From: Entomohabitans teleogrylli
GTDB lineage: Bacteria; Pseudomonadota; Gammaproteobacteria; Enterobacterales; Enterobacteriaceae
Length of the DNA: 64,000 nucleotides
Direction of reading: 5' to 3'
NCBI RefSeq assembly: GCF_001484765.1
Contig: NZ_LLXO01000018.1
Span: 1-64,000, forward strand
The notes beneath the pieces were generated by a model that saw only the letters and a list, made by a program, of their open reading frames with translations, had not been told where the DNA came from and did no database searches. Positions 48,079-58,255 of this stretch are shown in pieces; the first letter of the stretch is position 1, and each line of letters begins with the position of its first letter. The position numbers were made by a program, and so were the translations under genes.

Positions 48079-49506
48079 TTATTTACGGTTAGCCAGCATG
48101 GCGGTCAGTTTCTCTACCCACTGCGGGGTTTCCGGCAGATCTTTAACCGGCTGGCTGTAGTGACCACGCAGATCCGGCGCCACCGGCGTGGTAGCATCGA
48201 TAATCAGCTTATCGGTGATCCCTGCCGGGCTGGAGCCGGGATCGAGTTCCAGTACTGACATATTGGGTAACTGCACCAGGTCCCCGGCCGGGTTCACTTT
48301 CGAAGAGAGCGCCCACATCACCTGCGGCAAATCGAACGGATCGACATCTTCATCCACCATGATCACCATCTTCACATAGCCGAGGCCGTGGGGCGTGGTC
48401 ATGGCGCGTAGCCCCACCGCGCGGGCAAAGCCGCCATAACGTTTTTTCGTCGAAATGATCGCCAGCAAACCGTGGGTGTACATGGCGTTCACCGCCTGTA
48501 CTTCCGGGAACTCGGCTTTCAGTTGCTGATACAGCGGGACGCAGGTCGCCGGCCCCATCAGATAGTCAATCTCGGTCCACGGCATCCCCAGGTACAGCGA
48601 TTCAAAAATCGGTTTACTGCGACAGGAGACTTTATCGATACGCACCACGGTCATGTTGCGTCCGCCGGAATAGTGGCCGGTAAATTCACCAAACGGTCCT
48701 TCGATTTCACGTTTACGGCTTTCGATTACGCCTTCGAGGATCACTTCCGATCCCCAGGGCACATCAAAACCGGTCAACGGCGCGGTGCTAATCGGATACG
48801 GACTCTCACGCAGCGCGCCGGCCATTTCGTATTCTGACTGATCGTATTTCAGCGGCGTGGCGCCCATCAGGGTGATAATCGGATCGTTGCCGAGAGTGAT
48901 GGCCACCGGCAGGTCTTCGCCGCGCTCTTCGGCTTTATGCAGATGCAGGGCGATATCGTGCATCGGTACCGGTTGCAGGCCCAGCTTGCGTTTGCCTTTC
49001 ACCTCCATGCGGTAAATGCCGACATTCTGCTTTCCGAAGTGATCCGGGTCGAGGGGATCTCGCGATACCACACAGGCTTTGTCGAGGTAGAATCCGCCAT
49101 CACCGTCATTAAGGCGAAACAGCGGCAGAATGTCGAACAGGTTAATATCCTCGCCGTCAACGCTGTTCTCCGCCCACGGCGGATTGGCGCGCCGCTCAGG
49201 CGCTACCGGGAAAGTATCCCAGCGCTGTATAAACGCATCTATCTGCTGTTTAACCGGCGTATTACGCGGTAGCCCGAGCGAAATCGCGTGGTTCTGCCAG
49301 GAGCCGATGGTATTCATTACCACCCGGGCATCGGTAAAACCGCGAATATTGTCAAACCACAGCGCCGGAGCGCCATCGCCGATACGCCCGCAAGCGTTCG
49401 CCGCCGCGGCTAGGTCAGGCTCAGCCTGCACCTCTTCAGTGATTCTCAGCAGTTGTCCCTGCTGTTCCAGCGCAGACAAAAAGCCGCGCAGATCGTCAAA
49501 AGCCAT
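48079..49506 (-). CDS. kpdC: UbiD-family hydroxyarylic acid decarboxylase, subunit C
   Basis: A 475-residue UbiD-type enzyme dependent on prenylated FMN. It opens with AFDDLRGFLSALEQQGQLLRI. The prenyl-FMN/metal-site segment contains NVGIYRMEVKGKRKLGLQP near residue 160 and GPFGEFTGHYSGGRN near 275; the Glu of EGPFGEF is expected in the active site. Homologues in Klebsiella (KpdC) and E. coli O157 (EcdC) decarboxylate 4-hydroxybenzoate or protocatechuate-like acids. The operon position beside rpoS is shared with those species. Confidence 0.9.
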   Translation of the reverse strand: MAFDDLRGFLSALEQQGQLLRITEEVQAEPDLAAAANACGRIGDGAPALWFDNIRGFTDARVVMNTIGSWQNHAISLGLPRNTPVKQQIDAFIQRWDTFPVAPERRANPPWAENSVDGEDINLFDILPLFRLNDGDGGFYLDKACVVSRDPLDPDHFGKQNVGIYRMEVKGKRKLGLQPVPMHDIALHLHKAEERGEDLPVAITLGNDPIITLMGATPLKYDQSEYEMAGALRESPYPISTAPLTGFDVPWGSEVILEGVIESRKREIEGPFGEFTGHYSGGRNMTVVRIDKVSCRSKPIFESLYLGMPWTEIDYLMGPATCVPLYQQLKAEFPEVQAVNAMYTHGLLAIISTKKRYGGFARAVGLRAMTTPHGLGYVKMVIMVDEDVDPFDLPQVMWALSSKVNPAGDLVQLPNMSVLELDPGSSPAGITDKLIIDATTPVAPDLRGHYSQPVKDLPETPQWVEKLTAMLANRK

Positions 49507-49520
49507 CGTGTTATCTCCGT

Positions 49521-50114
49521 TTATCTGGCAGGTTCCTGTGTTGACCTTGCCGTCTGAATACCTTCCCAGCGCCGGGCGTTGCGGGGGTCCAGACCAAACT
49601 GGTCAAGAACCCGCACCACAATGTGCTGAGTAACATCGTCAATGGTTTGCGGGTGGTTGTAATACGCCGGCATGGGCGGCACCATCGCCACGCCCATCCG
49701 CGACAGCGCCAGCATATTTTCCAGATGAATGGTGCTGAGCGGGGTTTCACGCGGCACCAGCACCAGTTTGCGGCCTTCTTTCAACACCACATCGGCGGCG
49801 CGCCCTACCAGGCCGTCGGCATAGCCAGCGCGGATCCCCGCCAGGGTTTTCATACTACAGGGGATAACGATCATGCCGTCAGTGCGAAACGAGCCGGATG
49901 AGATAGTCGCCGCCTGGTCCGCCGGGTGATGGACCACGTCAGCCAGCGCCGCGACCTCGCGCACGCTAAGGGAGGTTTCCAGCTCAATGGTGGTTTTTGC
50001 CCATTTCGACATCACCAGATGGGTTTCAACGCCGGGAAATTCTTTCAGCGCCTGCAACAGAGCAACCCCCAGCGGGGCGCCCGTGGCACCGGTGATACCC
50101 ACAATCAAACGCAT
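49521..50114 (-). CDS. kpdB: UbiX-like flavin prenyltransferase, subunit B
   Basis: A 197-residue flavoprotein that attaches a dimethylallyl group to FMN, making the cofactor of KpdC. Motifs are VGITGATGAPLGVALLQAL at 5-23, MIVIPCSMKTLAGIRAG near residue 82 and LVLVPRETPLSTIHLENM near 117, all typical of UbiX/Pad1. The start follows CCAGGGGGTAAGCG. It is the first gene of the operon, 25 bases downstream of a perfect palindrome. The housekeeping ubiX should be elsewhere. Confidence 0.92.
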   Translation of the reverse strand: MRLIVGITGATGAPLGVALLQALKEFPGVETHLVMSKWAKTTIELETSLSVREVAALADVVHHPADQAATISSGSFRTDGMIVIPCSMKTLAGIRAGYADGLVGRAADVVLKEGRKLVLVPRETPLSTIHLENMLALSRMGVAMVPPMPAYYNHPQTIDDVTQHIVVRVLDQFGLDPRNARRWEGIQTARSTQEPAR

Positions 50115-50138
50115 CGCTTACCCCCTGGTCGATACATC

Positions 50139-50152
50139 GTTCGTATACGAAC
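50139..50152. promoter_or_regulatory. Operator-like palindrome before kpdB
   Basis: GTTCGTATACGAAC is a perfect 14-base palindrome in the 199-base divergent region between kpdB and the MarR-family gene. It lies 24 bases upstream of the kpdB start codon. Its size and symmetry suit a MarR dimer, so it is the likely operator for the adjacent regulator. Confidence 0.7.
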
Positions 50153-50313
50153 AATATATCCTTCACCGGGAAAATGGCAAGTCGCGCATCACTACAGTGG
50201 CCAGCGACTGGCACAAAAAGTGCAATTTTCTGTAAAAACAACTTATCCCCGGGAAGGTTCGGCAATATCATGTGGGCGGTCTGAAACGCTGAATCGCGAG
50301 AGTTCGAAACCGA

Positions 50314-50721
50314 ATGGAATTACGCAATGAAACCTTTCACCTGCTGCGTCATCTGTTCCAGCAGCACACCGCACGCTGGCAGCAGGCATTGCAGGATCTG
50401 ACAAAGCCCCAGTATGCCGTTATACGCGCTGTCGCAGAGAATCCGGGTATTGAGCAGGTACTGTTGACAGAAGTGGCGGTCAGTACCAAGGCCACGCTGG
50501 CGGAAATGCTCAGTCGAATGGAAAAACGCGGTCTGGTGCGCCGGGAAAGCGATCCTCACGATAAAAGGCGTCGGTTTGTCTACCTCACCGCCCAGGGCAA
50601 GGCGCTGCTGGAAAGCTCATGGCCAAAGGGTAATGCCGTGGACGACGCTTTTCTCGGGCAACTGAGCGCGGCAGAACGCGCCGAATTTACCCGTCTGATT
50701 CGCAAGATGATCGATGAGTAA
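50314..50721 (+). CDS. MarR-family regulator of the decarboxylase operon
   Basis: A 135-residue winged helix-turn-helix protein. The DNA-binding part is QVLLTEVAVSTKATLAEMLSRMEKRGLV (two blocks around residues 48-75), with the wing RRESDPHDKRRRFVYLTAQGK. It is divergent from kpdBCD and close to the slyA-like gene found next to ecdB in E. coli O157. It probably represses kpdBCD and senses phenolic acids. Its ribosome-binding site is weak. Confidence 0.87.
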   Translation: MELRNETFHLLRHLFQQHTARWQQALQDLTKPQYAVIRAVAENPGIEQVLLTEVAVSTKATLAEMLSRMEKRGLVRRESDPHDKRRRFVYLTAQGKALLESSWPKGNAVDDAFLGQLSAAERAEFTRLIRKMIDE

Positions 50722-50792
50722 GGATGGCGCTGAATTAGCGCTGTAGAAGCTGGAATAAGACAAAGCGTCTTTCCGACGCCGGAAATGGAAAT

Positions 50793-50828
50793 AAAAAAAA
50801 CCAGTCAGCGTATTTAAAATCTGACTGG
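50793..50828 (-). terminator. Terminator of rpoS
   Basis: CCAGTCAG/CTGACTGG arms (50801-50808 with 50821-50828) with a 12-base loop. On the minus strand a run of eight T follows, ending rpoS; on the plus strand CTTTTATTTG follows, so it may also end the MarR gene. Confidence 0.85.
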
Positions 50829-50850
50829 CTTTTATTTGTTTTAAGACGGT

Positions 50851-51843
50851 TTAATCGCGGAACAGCGCTTCGATATTTAGCCCCTGGACCTGCAGAATCT
50901 CCCGCAGACGACGCAGACCTTCAACCTGAATCTGGCGCACGCGCTCGCGCGTCAGACCGATTTCACGCCCCACATCTTCCAGCGTGGCCGCCTCGTAGCC
51001 CAGCAGGCCAAAGCGGCGCGCCAGCACCTCACGCTGTTTGGCGTTCAGTTCGAACAACCATTTAACGATGCTCTGTTTCATGTCATCGTCTTGCGTGGTG
51101 TCTTCCGGACCATTGTCTTTTTCGTCGGCCAGAATATCCAGCAGCGCTTTTTCAGAGTCACCACCCAGCGGGGTGTCTACTGCAGTAATGCGCTCATTGA
51201 GACGCAGCATACGACTGACGTCATCAACCGGCTTATCGAGCTGTTCAGCAATCTCTTCCGCGCTGGGTTCGTGATCGAGCTTATGGGACAGCTCGCGCGC
51301 CGTACGCAGATAGACATTCAGCTCCTTCACAATGTGAATCGGCAGACGGATCGTCCGGGTCTGATTCATGATGGCGCGCTCAATGGTCTGGCGAATCCAC
51401 CATGTGGCGTAAGTTGAAAAACGGAACCCGCGTTCCGGGTCGAATTTCTCAACGGCGCGAATCAGCCCCAGGTTACCCTCTTCAATCAGGTCCAGCAGCG
51501 CCAGACCGCGATTGCTGTAACGCCGGGCAATTTTTACCACCAGACGCAGGTTACTTTCAATCATCCGACGTCGGGAAGCGATATCCCCGCGCAGGGCGCG
51601 ACGAGCGAAGTAAACTTCTTCCTCTGCCGTCAGCAGTGGGGAGTAACCTATCTCCCCCAGATATAGCTGGGTTGCATCCAGGACACGCTGTGTGGCTCCC
51701 TGCGACAACAGCTCTTCTTCAGCCTGGTCGTTATCACTGGGTTCCTCTTCACTGAAGGCTTTCTCGTCGAAAACCTCTACTCCGTTCTCATCATATTCCG
51801 CGTCTTCACTTACTTCATGAACTTTCAGCGTATTCTGACTCAT
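50851..51843 (-). CDS. rpoS: Stationary-phase sigma factor RpoS
   Basis: The start at 51843 ([10 protein letters not shown]) follows TAGGAGCCACCTT and gives 330 residues, identical in length to E. coli RpoS. Sigma regions are in order: 1.2 ([17 protein letters not shown]), 2 ([32 protein letters not shown] in two parts), 3 and 4 ([19 protein letters not shown]). Lys173 of the RssB/ClpXP turnover site lies in the ELNVYL-preceding region as expected. The main promoter in E. coli is inside nlpD. The neighbour on the other side is the decarboxylase region rather than E. coli K-12's. Confidence 0.98.
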   Translation of the reverse strand: MSQNTLKVHEVSEDAEYDENGVEVFDEKAFSEEEPSDNDQAEEELLSQGATQRVLDATQLYLGEIGYSPLLTAEEEVYFARRALRGDIASRRRMIESNLRLVVKIARRYSNRGLALLDLIEEGNLGLIRAVEKFDPERGFRFSTYATWWIRQTIERAIMNQTRTIRLPIHIVKELNVYLRTARELSHKLDHEPSAEEIAEQLDKPVDDVSRMLRLNERITAVDTPLGGDSEKALLDILADEKDNGPEDTTQDDDMKQSIVKWLFELNAKQREVLARRFGLLGYEAATLEDVGREIGLTRERVRQIQVEGLRRLREILQVQGLNIEALFRD

Positions 51844-51904
51844 AAGGTGGCTCCTACCCGTGATCCCTGGGCAAAGCACCTGAAACTAAGCGTACTTTGC
51901 CGGT

Positions 51905-53041
51905 TTATCGCTGCGGTAAATACTGCAGCGGGTTGACGGATTTCCCCTTGTAACGAATTTCAAAATGCAAGCGTGTTGAACTGGTTCCGGTGCTACCCAT
52001 GGTAGCGATCTTTTGCCCCGCCTTAACTTCCTGTTGTTCCCGGACCAGCATCGTGTCGTTATGGGCGTAGGCGCTCAGGTAATCATCATTATGTTTAATG
52101 ATAATAAGATTACCGTAACCTCGCAGCGCATTACCGGCGTAAACGACGCGACCATTTGCGGTGGCGACGATAGACTGCCCTTTACTGCCTGCGATATCGA
52201 TCCCTTTATTCCCCCCTTCAGAGGAGGAGAAGTTCTCGATAACCTTGCCCTCCGTCGGCCAGCGCCACGCGGAAACCGCCGCATCGCCACCTGACGAAGA
52301 ACTGGTGGTGGATACTGTAGAGCTAACTGTCGGAGCCGTCACTGGCGCTGTGACCGTAGTCCCGGCGCTCTTATTATTAGGCAACATTTTGTTAGCACTT
52401 TGTTCACCTGAATCCTCAGAATACGTAATTACCGGTTGGGACGCAACCGTCGTGGAGGATTTTTGTGCAGGCGCAGGCGCGGGAGTGACTGGCGTGGTCA
52501 CCGGTGCGGCGGCCTGTGCCGTGTTCTGGTTCGCCCCCAGTTGTAACGTCTGACCAACGGTCAAACTATACGGTTCGGGGATACTGTTGCGCTGCGCCAG
52601 ATCCCGAAAATCGTTGCCGGTGATCCAGGCGATATAGAACAGCGTATCGCCGTGCTGCACGGTATACGTGCTGCCGCCGGTGTAGCTGCCCTTAGGAATA
52701 TTGTCATACTTGCGGTTATAGACAATGCGACCATTCTGAACCTGCACCGGATCGTGCTGCAGCGCCGGAGACGGAGCCACCGGCTGCGCCGACGGTACCG
52801 GCTGAATTTGCGGAGCCTGCTGAACCTGCGGCGCGCTCTGCGCGGTACCGCCGGACATGGGCTGCGGCGGGGTGATGAGCATACCGCCGCCGGAACCGCC
52901 ACTGGTTGCCGATCCGTTGCCGCCGCCGACGCTACTGATCGGCGCCTGATTATTATTGCCGGAGCAGCCGGCCAGCCACAGACTCACCAGCGACAGTGCC
53001 GCAACCCGGCGTAATGTGAATGTTGTGCTTCCCGCGCTCAT
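51905..53041 (-). CDS. nlpD: Murein hydrolase activator NlpD
   Basis: A 378-residue outer-membrane lipoprotein (E. coli 379). The lipobox LAGC places the acylated cysteine at 26. A Gln/Pro-rich linker is followed by a LysM domain ([20 protein letters not shown], about 127-170) and a second low-complexity linker rich in Thr, Ser and Val. The C-terminal M23-like domain (about 265-375) lacks the metal ligands, as expected for an activator of AmiC. The rpoS promoter is expected within it. Confidence 0.96.
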   Translation of the reverse strand: MSAGSTTFTLRRVAALSLVSLWLAGCSGNNNQAPISSVGGGNGSATSGGSGGGMLITPPQPMSGGTAQSAPQVQQAPQIQPVPSAQPVAPSPALQHDPVQVQNGRIVYNRKYDNIPKGSYTGGSTYTVQHGDTLFYIAWITGNDFRDLAQRNSIPEPYSLTVGQTLQLGANQNTAQAAAPVTTPVTPAPAPAQKSSTTVASQPVITYSEDSGEQSANKMLPNNKSAGTTVTAPVTAPTVSSTVSTTSSSSGGDAAVSAWRWPTEGKVIENFSSSEGGNKGIDIAGSKGQSIVATANGRVVYAGNALRGYGNLIIIKHNDDYLSAYAHNDTMLVREQQEVKAGQKIATMGSTGTSSTRLHFEIRYKGKSVNPLQYLPQR

Positions 53042-53160
53042 GGTTCCCCCAAAAATAAATAATCACTGTAACCACACACGCAGTAGTTGCCGGCGCCGTC
53101 CCAACCGGGCCCAGCTACCATACGCTGAAATCCGCATAAAAATACCAGAAATATCCTGGC

Positions 53161-53787
53161 TTACGACAGCTCGCCCTTCACCAGCGGCACAAAGCGCACG
53201 GCCTCTACTGTGTCAATAATAAATTCCTCGCCGCGTCGGCGAACGCGCTTGAGAAATTGCTGCTCTTCGCCAACCGGGAGTACCAGAATGCCGCCTTCAT
53301 CCAACTGCGACAGCAGCGCCGTCGGAATTTCCGGCGCGGCCGCCGTCACAATAATAGCGTCAAACGGCGCTCGCGCCTGCCAACCCTGCCATCCATCGCC
53401 GTGTCTTGTTGAAACATTATGTAAATCCAGTTGCTTCAGGCGACGGCGGGCATGCCATTGTAAATTTTTAATCCGCTCGACGGAGCAAACGTGATCCACC
53501 AGATGGGCCAGAATCGCCGTCTGGTATCCGGAACCGGTACCGATCTCCAGTACCCGCGAATCCGGCGTCAGCGCCAGTAGCTCCGTCATACGGGCAACCA
53601 TATAGGGCTGAGAAATCGTCTGGCCGGAGCCTATCGGCAGCGCCACATTATCCCAGGCCGTGTGTTCAAACGCCTCATCGACAAACTTTTCCCGCGGTAC
53701 CCGGGCAATAGCGTCGATCACCCGTTCGTCGCTAATCCCCTGAGCGCGCAGTTGAGTAATAAGGGTGTGTACACGCTTACTTACCAT
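53161..53787 (-). CDS. pcm: Protein-L-isoaspartate O-methyltransferase
   Basis: A 208-residue SAM-dependent methyltransferase that repairs isoaspartyl sites in aged proteins; same length as E. coli Pcm. Motif I is [17 protein letters not shown] near residue 78; the catalytic-site segment [15 protein letters not shown] is near 57. It overlaps surE by 7 bases, a conserved stationary-phase repair pair. Confidence 0.96.
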   Translation of the reverse strand: MVSKRVHTLITQLRAQGISDERVIDAIARVPREKFVDEAFEHTAWDNVALPIGSGQTISQPYMVARMTELLALTPDSRVLEIGTGSGYQTAILAHLVDHVCSVERIKNLQWHARRRLKQLDLHNVSTRHGDGWQGWQARAPFDAIIVTAAAPEIPTALLSQLDEGGILVLPVGEEQQFLKRVRRRGEEFIIDTVEAVRFVPLVKGELS

Positions 53788-54542
53788 TGGTTATCCACCC
53801 CGGCTTTGGTTAACCATTGACTGACCACATCATGGGCGCCGTGAGCGGTTAAATCCACCTGTAGCGGCGTCACGGAAACATACCCGGCATCCACTGCCGC
53901 AAAGTCGGTATCCGGCCCGGCGTCGTATTTATCGCCCGGGGGGCCTATCCACCAGACTGTATTGCCGCGCGGATCCTGCTGCGCGATCGCCTTATCTGAG
54001 GGATGACGGCTACCGCAGCGGGTAACGCGTACACCTTTGATCTCCGACAGCGGCAGGTCGGGAACATTAATATTGAGGATTCTCCCGGTGCGCAGCGGCT
54101 CGCGGCCGAGGGCGCGTAAAATATCGCAGGTGACCTGCGCTGCGGTTTCATAATGCTCAATACCGTTAAGCGATACGGCCAGCGCCGGGTAGCCAAGATG
54201 CCGCCCCTCCATCGCCGCCGCCACGGTGCCAGAGTAAATAACATCGTCCCCCAGATTCGGCCCGGCGTTAATACCGGAAACCACAATATCGGGTTTCGGG
54301 CGCATCAGGGCGTTGACCCCCAGATAGACACAGTCGGTGGGCGTGCCCATCTGCACCGCAATATCGCCATTGGGAAAAGTAAAGGTGCGTAGCGAAGATT
54401 CCAGGGTCAGCGAATTAGAAGCGCCGCTGCGATTGCGATCCGGCGCCACCACCTGCACCTCGGCAAATTCGCGCAGCGCCTCGGCCAGAGTCTGAATCCC
54501 CGGAGCATGAACGCCATCGTCATTACTCAGCAATATCCGCAT
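53781..54542 (-). CDS. surE: 5'/3'-nucleotidase SurE
   Basis: A 253-residue phosphatase acting on nucleotides and short polyphosphate. The metal site is formed by Asp8 and Asp9 in [12 protein letters not shown], Ser39-region GASNSLTL and Asn92-region [20 protein letters not shown]. It overlaps truD by 20 bases and pcm by 7, forming one operon. Confidence 0.96.
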   Translation of the reverse strand: MRILLSNDDGVHAPGIQTLAEALREFAEVQVVAPDRNRSGASNSLTLESSLRTFTFPNGDIAVQMGTPTDCVYLGVNALMRPKPDIVVSGINAGPNLGDDVIYSGTVAAAMEGRHLGYPALAVSLNGIEHYETAAQVTCDILRALGREPLRTGRILNINVPDLPLSEIKGVRVTRCGSRHPSDKAIAQQDPRGNTVWWIGPPGDKYDAGPDTDFAAVDAGYVSVTPLQVDLTAHGAHDVVSQWLTKAGVDNQW

Positions 54543-55572
54543 AGTCGCCCTGCGTGTCGATCAATTCCCTCACCACGCTGGTTGCAAAGCTGCCGGCCGG
54601 CAGCCAGAAACGCATTTCCAGCGTGACGTCATCCCACCAATCCCACGTCAGATCGCGCGGGAACAGCAGCATTGCCCGGCGCGCCGCTTCGACGCGCTCG
54701 CGGGCCAATAGCTGCACTAATGTTTCTTCTGCAGACAGACATTGCTGCTCAAACGCCAGCGCCTGGCGCTGTGCGCCCGGCTCGCCGCTCCCCGGCAGCG
54801 CAGCGGTAATCAACAGTTCCCGCTTATCGACGCGCTGTTGTAAAACCGCCAGTTCTTCCGGTGTCGCCACAAACCAGCTACCCCGGCCCGCTAATTGTAG
54901 CGCATCGCCGTCAACAACCTGATTAAAGTCTGTTTTTTTCAGTCTTTCACTGACGATATGATTAAACAACGCACTGCGTGCCGCCGACAAGGCAAAACTG
55001 CGTTTATTCCTGTCGCGGATCGGTTGGCCGTCCTGCGCCCAGCGGCGGGCGATGCTGAGATTATTGCCGCCATGGCCAAAACGCTGGCTGCCAAAGTAGT
55101 TGGGCACCCCGCCTGCGCGAATTGCGTTCAGGCGCGTTTCCACTTCATCGCGGCGGGTAATCTCGCGCAGCACCAGGGTAAAAGCGTTGCCTTGTAGCGC
55201 CCCCAGGCGCAATTTGCGACGATGACGCGCGTATTCCAGAACCTTGCATCCTTCAGGACTGAACGGGCTGAGGTCCGGCATCTCTTTACCTGGCAGCCTG
55301 ACGCAAAACCACTGCTCTGTCACCGCATGGCGATCTTTCTGACCGGCAAAGCTCACTTCCCGGGCGTGAACGCGTAAAAACTTCGCCAGCGCATCGGCGA
55401 CAAAGCGCGTGTTACATCCCTCTTTCAGGATACGTACCAGCAGATGCTCGCCTTCGCCGTCCGGAGAGAACCCGAGATCCTCCACCACAGTAAAATCTTC
55501 CGGGCTGGCCTTCAGCAACCCGCTGCCCTGTGGTTTTCCGTAACGCCAGGTGAGATTGGCTAAATCGATCAT
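54523..55572 (-). CDS. truD: tRNA pseudouridine(13) synthase TruD
   Basis: A 349-residue pseudouridine synthase that modifies U13 of tRNA-Glu; E. coli length. The catalytic Asp80 is in [14 protein letters not shown]. Family blocks [13 protein letters not shown] near residue 150 and [16 protein letters not shown] follow. It overlaps ispF by 4 bases and surE by 20. Confidence 0.96.
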   Translation of the reverse strand: MIDLANLTWRYGKPQGSGLLKASPEDFTVVEDLGFSPDGEGEHLLVRILKEGCNTRFVADALAKFLRVHAREVSFAGQKDRHAVTEQWFCVRLPGKEMPDLSPFSPEGCKVLEYARHRRKLRLGALQGNAFTLVLREITRRDEVETRLNAIRAGGVPNYFGSQRFGHGGNNLSIARRWAQDGQPIRDRNKRSFALSAARSALFNHIVSERLKKTDFNQVVDGDALQLAGRGSWFVATPEELAVLQQRVDKRELLITAALPGSGEPGAQRQALAFEQQCLSAEETLVQLLARERVEAARRAMLLFPRDLTWDWWDDVTLEMRFWLPAGSFATSVVRELIDTQGDYADIAE

Positions 55573-56051
55573 TTGGCGGCCTTATGCAACAGCGCGACGG
55601 CTTCACAGGCAATCCCTTCACCGCGGCCGGTAAACCCCAGTTTTTCGGTGGTGGTGGCTTTGACGTTGACATCATCCATATGGCAGCCTAAATCTTCGGC
55701 GATAAAGACGCGCATTTGCGGGATATGAGGAGCCATTTTCGGCGCCTGCGCGATGATGGTGACATCGACATTGCCGAGGCTAAAGCCTTTTTCCTGGACC
55801 CGCCGCCACGCTTCGCGCAGCAGGGCGCGACTGTCGGCGCCTTTGAACGCCGGATCGGTGTCCGGAAACAGCTTACCGATATCCCCCAGCGCCGCCGCGC
55901 CCAATAGCGCGTCAGTCAGCGCATGCAGGGCCACATCGCCGTCCGAGTGGGCCAGCAGCCCTTTCTCCCAGGGAATGCGTACACCGCCGACGATAATCGG
56001 GCCTTCGCCGCCAAAAGCATGGACGTCAAAACCGTGTCCGATACGTATCAT
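55569..56051 (-). CDS. ispF: 2-C-methyl-D-erythritol 2,4-cyclodiphosphate synthase
   Basis: A 160-residue enzyme of the non-mevalonate isoprenoid pathway. Metal ligands Asp9 and His11 are in [12 protein letters not shown] and the third His in [29 protein letters not shown] and [13 protein letters not shown] are further family motifs. It overlaps ispD by 4 bases, so two consecutive steps (separated only by IspE) are co-translated. Confidence 0.96.
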   Translation of the reverse strand: MIRIGHGFDVHAFGGEGPIIVGGVRIPWEKGLLAHSDGDVALHALTDALLGAAALGDIGKLFPDTDPAFKGADSRALLREAWRRVQEKGFSLGNVDVTIIAQAPKMAPHIPQMRVFIAEDLGCHMDDVNVKATTTEKLGFTGRGEGIACEAVALLHKAAK

Positions 56052-56761
56052 GCCTGCTCCTTCGGGTTCAGTCTGGAAAGGTAAAACGCCGCCAGGGCCA
56101 AATCTTCCGGGCGGGTGACTTTAATATTATCCGCTCTGGCGCTGACCAGTTGCGGATGAAAACCACAAAACTCCAGCGCCGAGGCTTCATCGGTGATAGT
56201 CGCCCCTTCGTCCAGCGCGCGCTGCAGACAATCATGCAACAACGCCAGCGGAAACAGCTGTGGAGTTAGCGCGTGCCACAGATCCTCCCGCTCCACCGTA
56301 TGAGCGATGGCGGTTTTGCCGGGTTCGCCGCGCTTCATGGTATCGCGCACCGGCGCGGCCAGGATACCGCCGGTCTTGCTGGAGCCGGTGAGCGCCAGCA
56401 GGCGATTAAGATCGTCCTGATGCAGGCAGGGGCGAGCCGCGTCATGCACCAGTACCCAGTCGGCCTGGCCGCAGGCGCGCTGCAGACCCGCCAGCACCGA
56501 ATCAGCGCGTTGGGCGCCGCCGGTAACAACATCAACAAGGGGATTGGCCGCCAGCGGCAGCGTGGGAAACCAGCGATCGTCGGCGCTGATGGCGATAATG
56601 ACTTTTTGCACCCGCGGATGCGCCAGAATCGCGTCTACCGCATGTTCGAGAATCGTTTTACCGCCAATAGTGAGGTACTGCTTGGGACATTCCGATTGCA
56701 TCCGGCTGCCGATACCGGCGGCGGGCATCACGGCGATAATATCCGCACAAGAAGGAGCCAT
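56048..56761 (-). CDS. ispD: 2-C-methyl-D-erythritol 4-phosphate cytidylyltransferase
   Basis: A 237-residue nucleotidyltransferase (E. coli 236). The CTP-binding loop is [20 protein letters not shown] at about 11-30; later motifs are [11 protein letters not shown] near 103 and [17 protein letters not shown] near 190. It makes CDP-methylerythritol. It lies 19 bases downstream of ftsB. Confidence 0.96.
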   Translation of the reverse strand: MAPSCADIIAVMPAAGIGSRMQSECPKQYLTIGGKTILEHAVDAILAHPRVQKVIIAISADDRWFPTLPLAANPLVDVVTGGAQRADSVLAGLQRACGQADWVLVHDAARPCLHQDDLNRLLALTGSSKTGGILAAPVRDTMKRGEPGKTAIAHTVEREDLWHALTPQLFPLALLHDCLQRALDEGATITDEASALEFCGFHPQLVSARADNIKVTRPEDLALAAFYLSRLNPKEQA

Positions 56762-56780
56762 ATGATTAGCCTGAAGTTAC

Positions 56781-57095
56781 TTACCGGGCGCCAGGCGCGG
56801 AGCCATTCGCCGGACGACGCGATGCGTCCGGCACCAGACGATAAAAAGTTTCACCCGGCTTCGTCATACTCAGTTCATTACGGGCGCGTTCTTCAATCGC
56901 TTCCTGGCCGCCGTTCAAATCGTCAATTTCCGCGAACAGCTGATCGTTGCGCGATTTAAGTTTCGCGTTAGTCCCCTGCTGCGCCGTCACATCATCGCGA
57001 ACGCGCGAGTAGTCGTGGATGCCGTTCTTGCCAAACCACAGCGAATACTGTAGCCAGACCAGCAAAGCCAGTAATAGCAGCGCTAACTTTCCCAT
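56781..57095 (-). CDS. ftsB: Cell division protein FtsB
   Basis: The start at 57095 ([20 protein letters not shown]) gives 104 residues like E. coli FtsB (103); the longer upstream frame is a chance extension. A single membrane segment at about 4-21 is followed by a periplasmic leucine-zipper coiled coil ([19 protein letters not shown]) and a C-terminal tail ending [11 protein letters not shown]. It bridges FtsL and FtsQ in the division complex. Confidence 0.96.
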   Translation of the reverse strand: MGKLALLLLALLVWLQYSLWFGKNGIHDYSRVRDDVTAQQGTNAKLKSRNDQLFAEIDDLNGGQEAIEERARNELSMTKPGETFYRLVPDASRRPANGSAPGAR

Positions 57096-57272
57096 TCTGC
57101 CCCCTGAAACACGGCACAACCCACTTTTTACCTCTTCCCGGTAGCCGGGAACACCCTGTTGTTTTTGAAATTGCGGCAGAATGTACCACAGAACGCAATA
57201 ACTTGCGCCCCCGGCGTGCGCAGGAAGCGACATCTCTACATAGTCTGTTACTTTCTGAAGTATGGATCCACA

Positions 57273-57596
57273 CTAACTCATAAGCCACATGAATATAACG
57301 CCAAACATAAAGATGCTCGTCAGCAGCGTGGCGGCAATGGTATAGAGCACACGGCGCCGGAGCAAAGAGTGCATAGCAATCCCCACCACCACAGCAACCG
57401 GCATCAGCGCCAGGAAGAAAGGCCAGGTATACAGAAAAAAGAACAGGGTGTTAGGACCATAAATGACAAAGGGAATGCTCAACGCCAGCAGCCATGACGC
57501 AAAGCCAATCAACCCGCCGGGCAGCGACCAGGCGGTTTCATCGGGGGGCGGCGAGGGATCCGCCTGTGAAAGGAGTAGATTCGAGCTATTGCGCAT
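57273..57596 (-). CDS. ygbE: DUF3561 inner membrane protein YgbE
   Basis: The start at 57596 (MRNSSNLLLSQ) gives 107 residues as in E. coli YgbE. It has three hydrophobic segments, with the conserved YGPNTLFFFLYTWPFFLALM and PVAVVVGIAMHSLL in the middle. Function unknown. It lies between cysC and ftsB, 53 bases after cysC. Confidence 0.9.
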   Translation of the reverse strand: MRNSSNLLLSQADPSPPPDETAWSLPGGLIGFASWLLALSIPFVIYGPNTLFFFLYTWPFFLALMPVAVVVGIAMHSLLRRRVLYTIAATLLTSIFMFGVIFMWLMS

Positions 57597-57649
57597 ACGG
57601 GTCCCGTGACTCATTTCACCGGGCGCACATAACGCCGCCCGGCACTGTC

Positions 57650-58255
57650 TCAGGATTTGATGATATCGTCGCTACGCAGCAGGTCTAACAATCGGGCAAC
57701 TAAATTTGTTACCAATTGTTCACCGTCGAGGTGAATTTCCGGCTGCAGCGGCGCCTCATAGACAGCATCAATACCGGTAAAATTGCGCAACTCGCCGGCC
57801 CGGGCTTTACGGTACAGCCCTTTTGGATCGCGGGATTCACAGATAGCCAGCGGGGTATCGACAAAGATTTCGTAAAACCGCCCGTCGCCGACCCGCTCAC
57901 GAACCATCTCACGTTCCGCGCGGTGCGGGGAGATAAAAGCCGTCAGCACGACCAGCCCGGCATCGACCATCAGGCTGGCGACCTCCCCCACTCGCCGGAT
58001 GTTTTCCCGGCGATCGTCATCGCTGAAACCGAGATCGCTGCACAGACCGTGACGCACATTATCGCCATCCAGCAGATAGGTACTAACCCCTAACTGGTGC
58101 AGCGCCTGCTCCAGCGCGCCAGCCACCGTGGATTTCCCCGAGCCGGAAAGCCCGGTGAACCACAACACCACGCCGCGATGACCGTGTAACTGCTCGCGCT
58201 GCTCGCGGGTTACCGGATGCGGATGCCAGACAACATTTTCGTCATGCTCAGCCAT
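57650..58255 (-). CDS. cysC: Adenylylsulfate kinase
   Basis: A 201-residue APS kinase, the E. coli length. The P-loop is [12 protein letters not shown] near residue 34; [20 protein letters not shown] near 62 is the APS-binding signature, and the lid region is [14 protein letters not shown]. It phosphorylates APS to PAPS. Its start overlaps the cysN stop by one base. Confidence 0.97.
   Translation of the reverse strand: MAEHDENVVWHPHPVTREQREQLHGHRGVVLWFTGLSGSGKSTVAGALEQALHQLGVSTYLLDGDNVRHGLCSDLGFSDDDRRENIRRVGEVASLMVDAGLVVLTAFISPHRAEREMVRERVGDGRFYEIFVDTPLAICESRDPKGLYRKARAGELRNFTGIDAVYEAPLQPEIHLDGEQLVTNLVARLLDLLRSDDIIKS

Noticed and set aside
57619-57642. REP element between cysC and ygbE
   Set aside because: A CCGGGCG/CGCCCGG hairpin is present, but the sequence does not match the REP consensus and there is a single copy.
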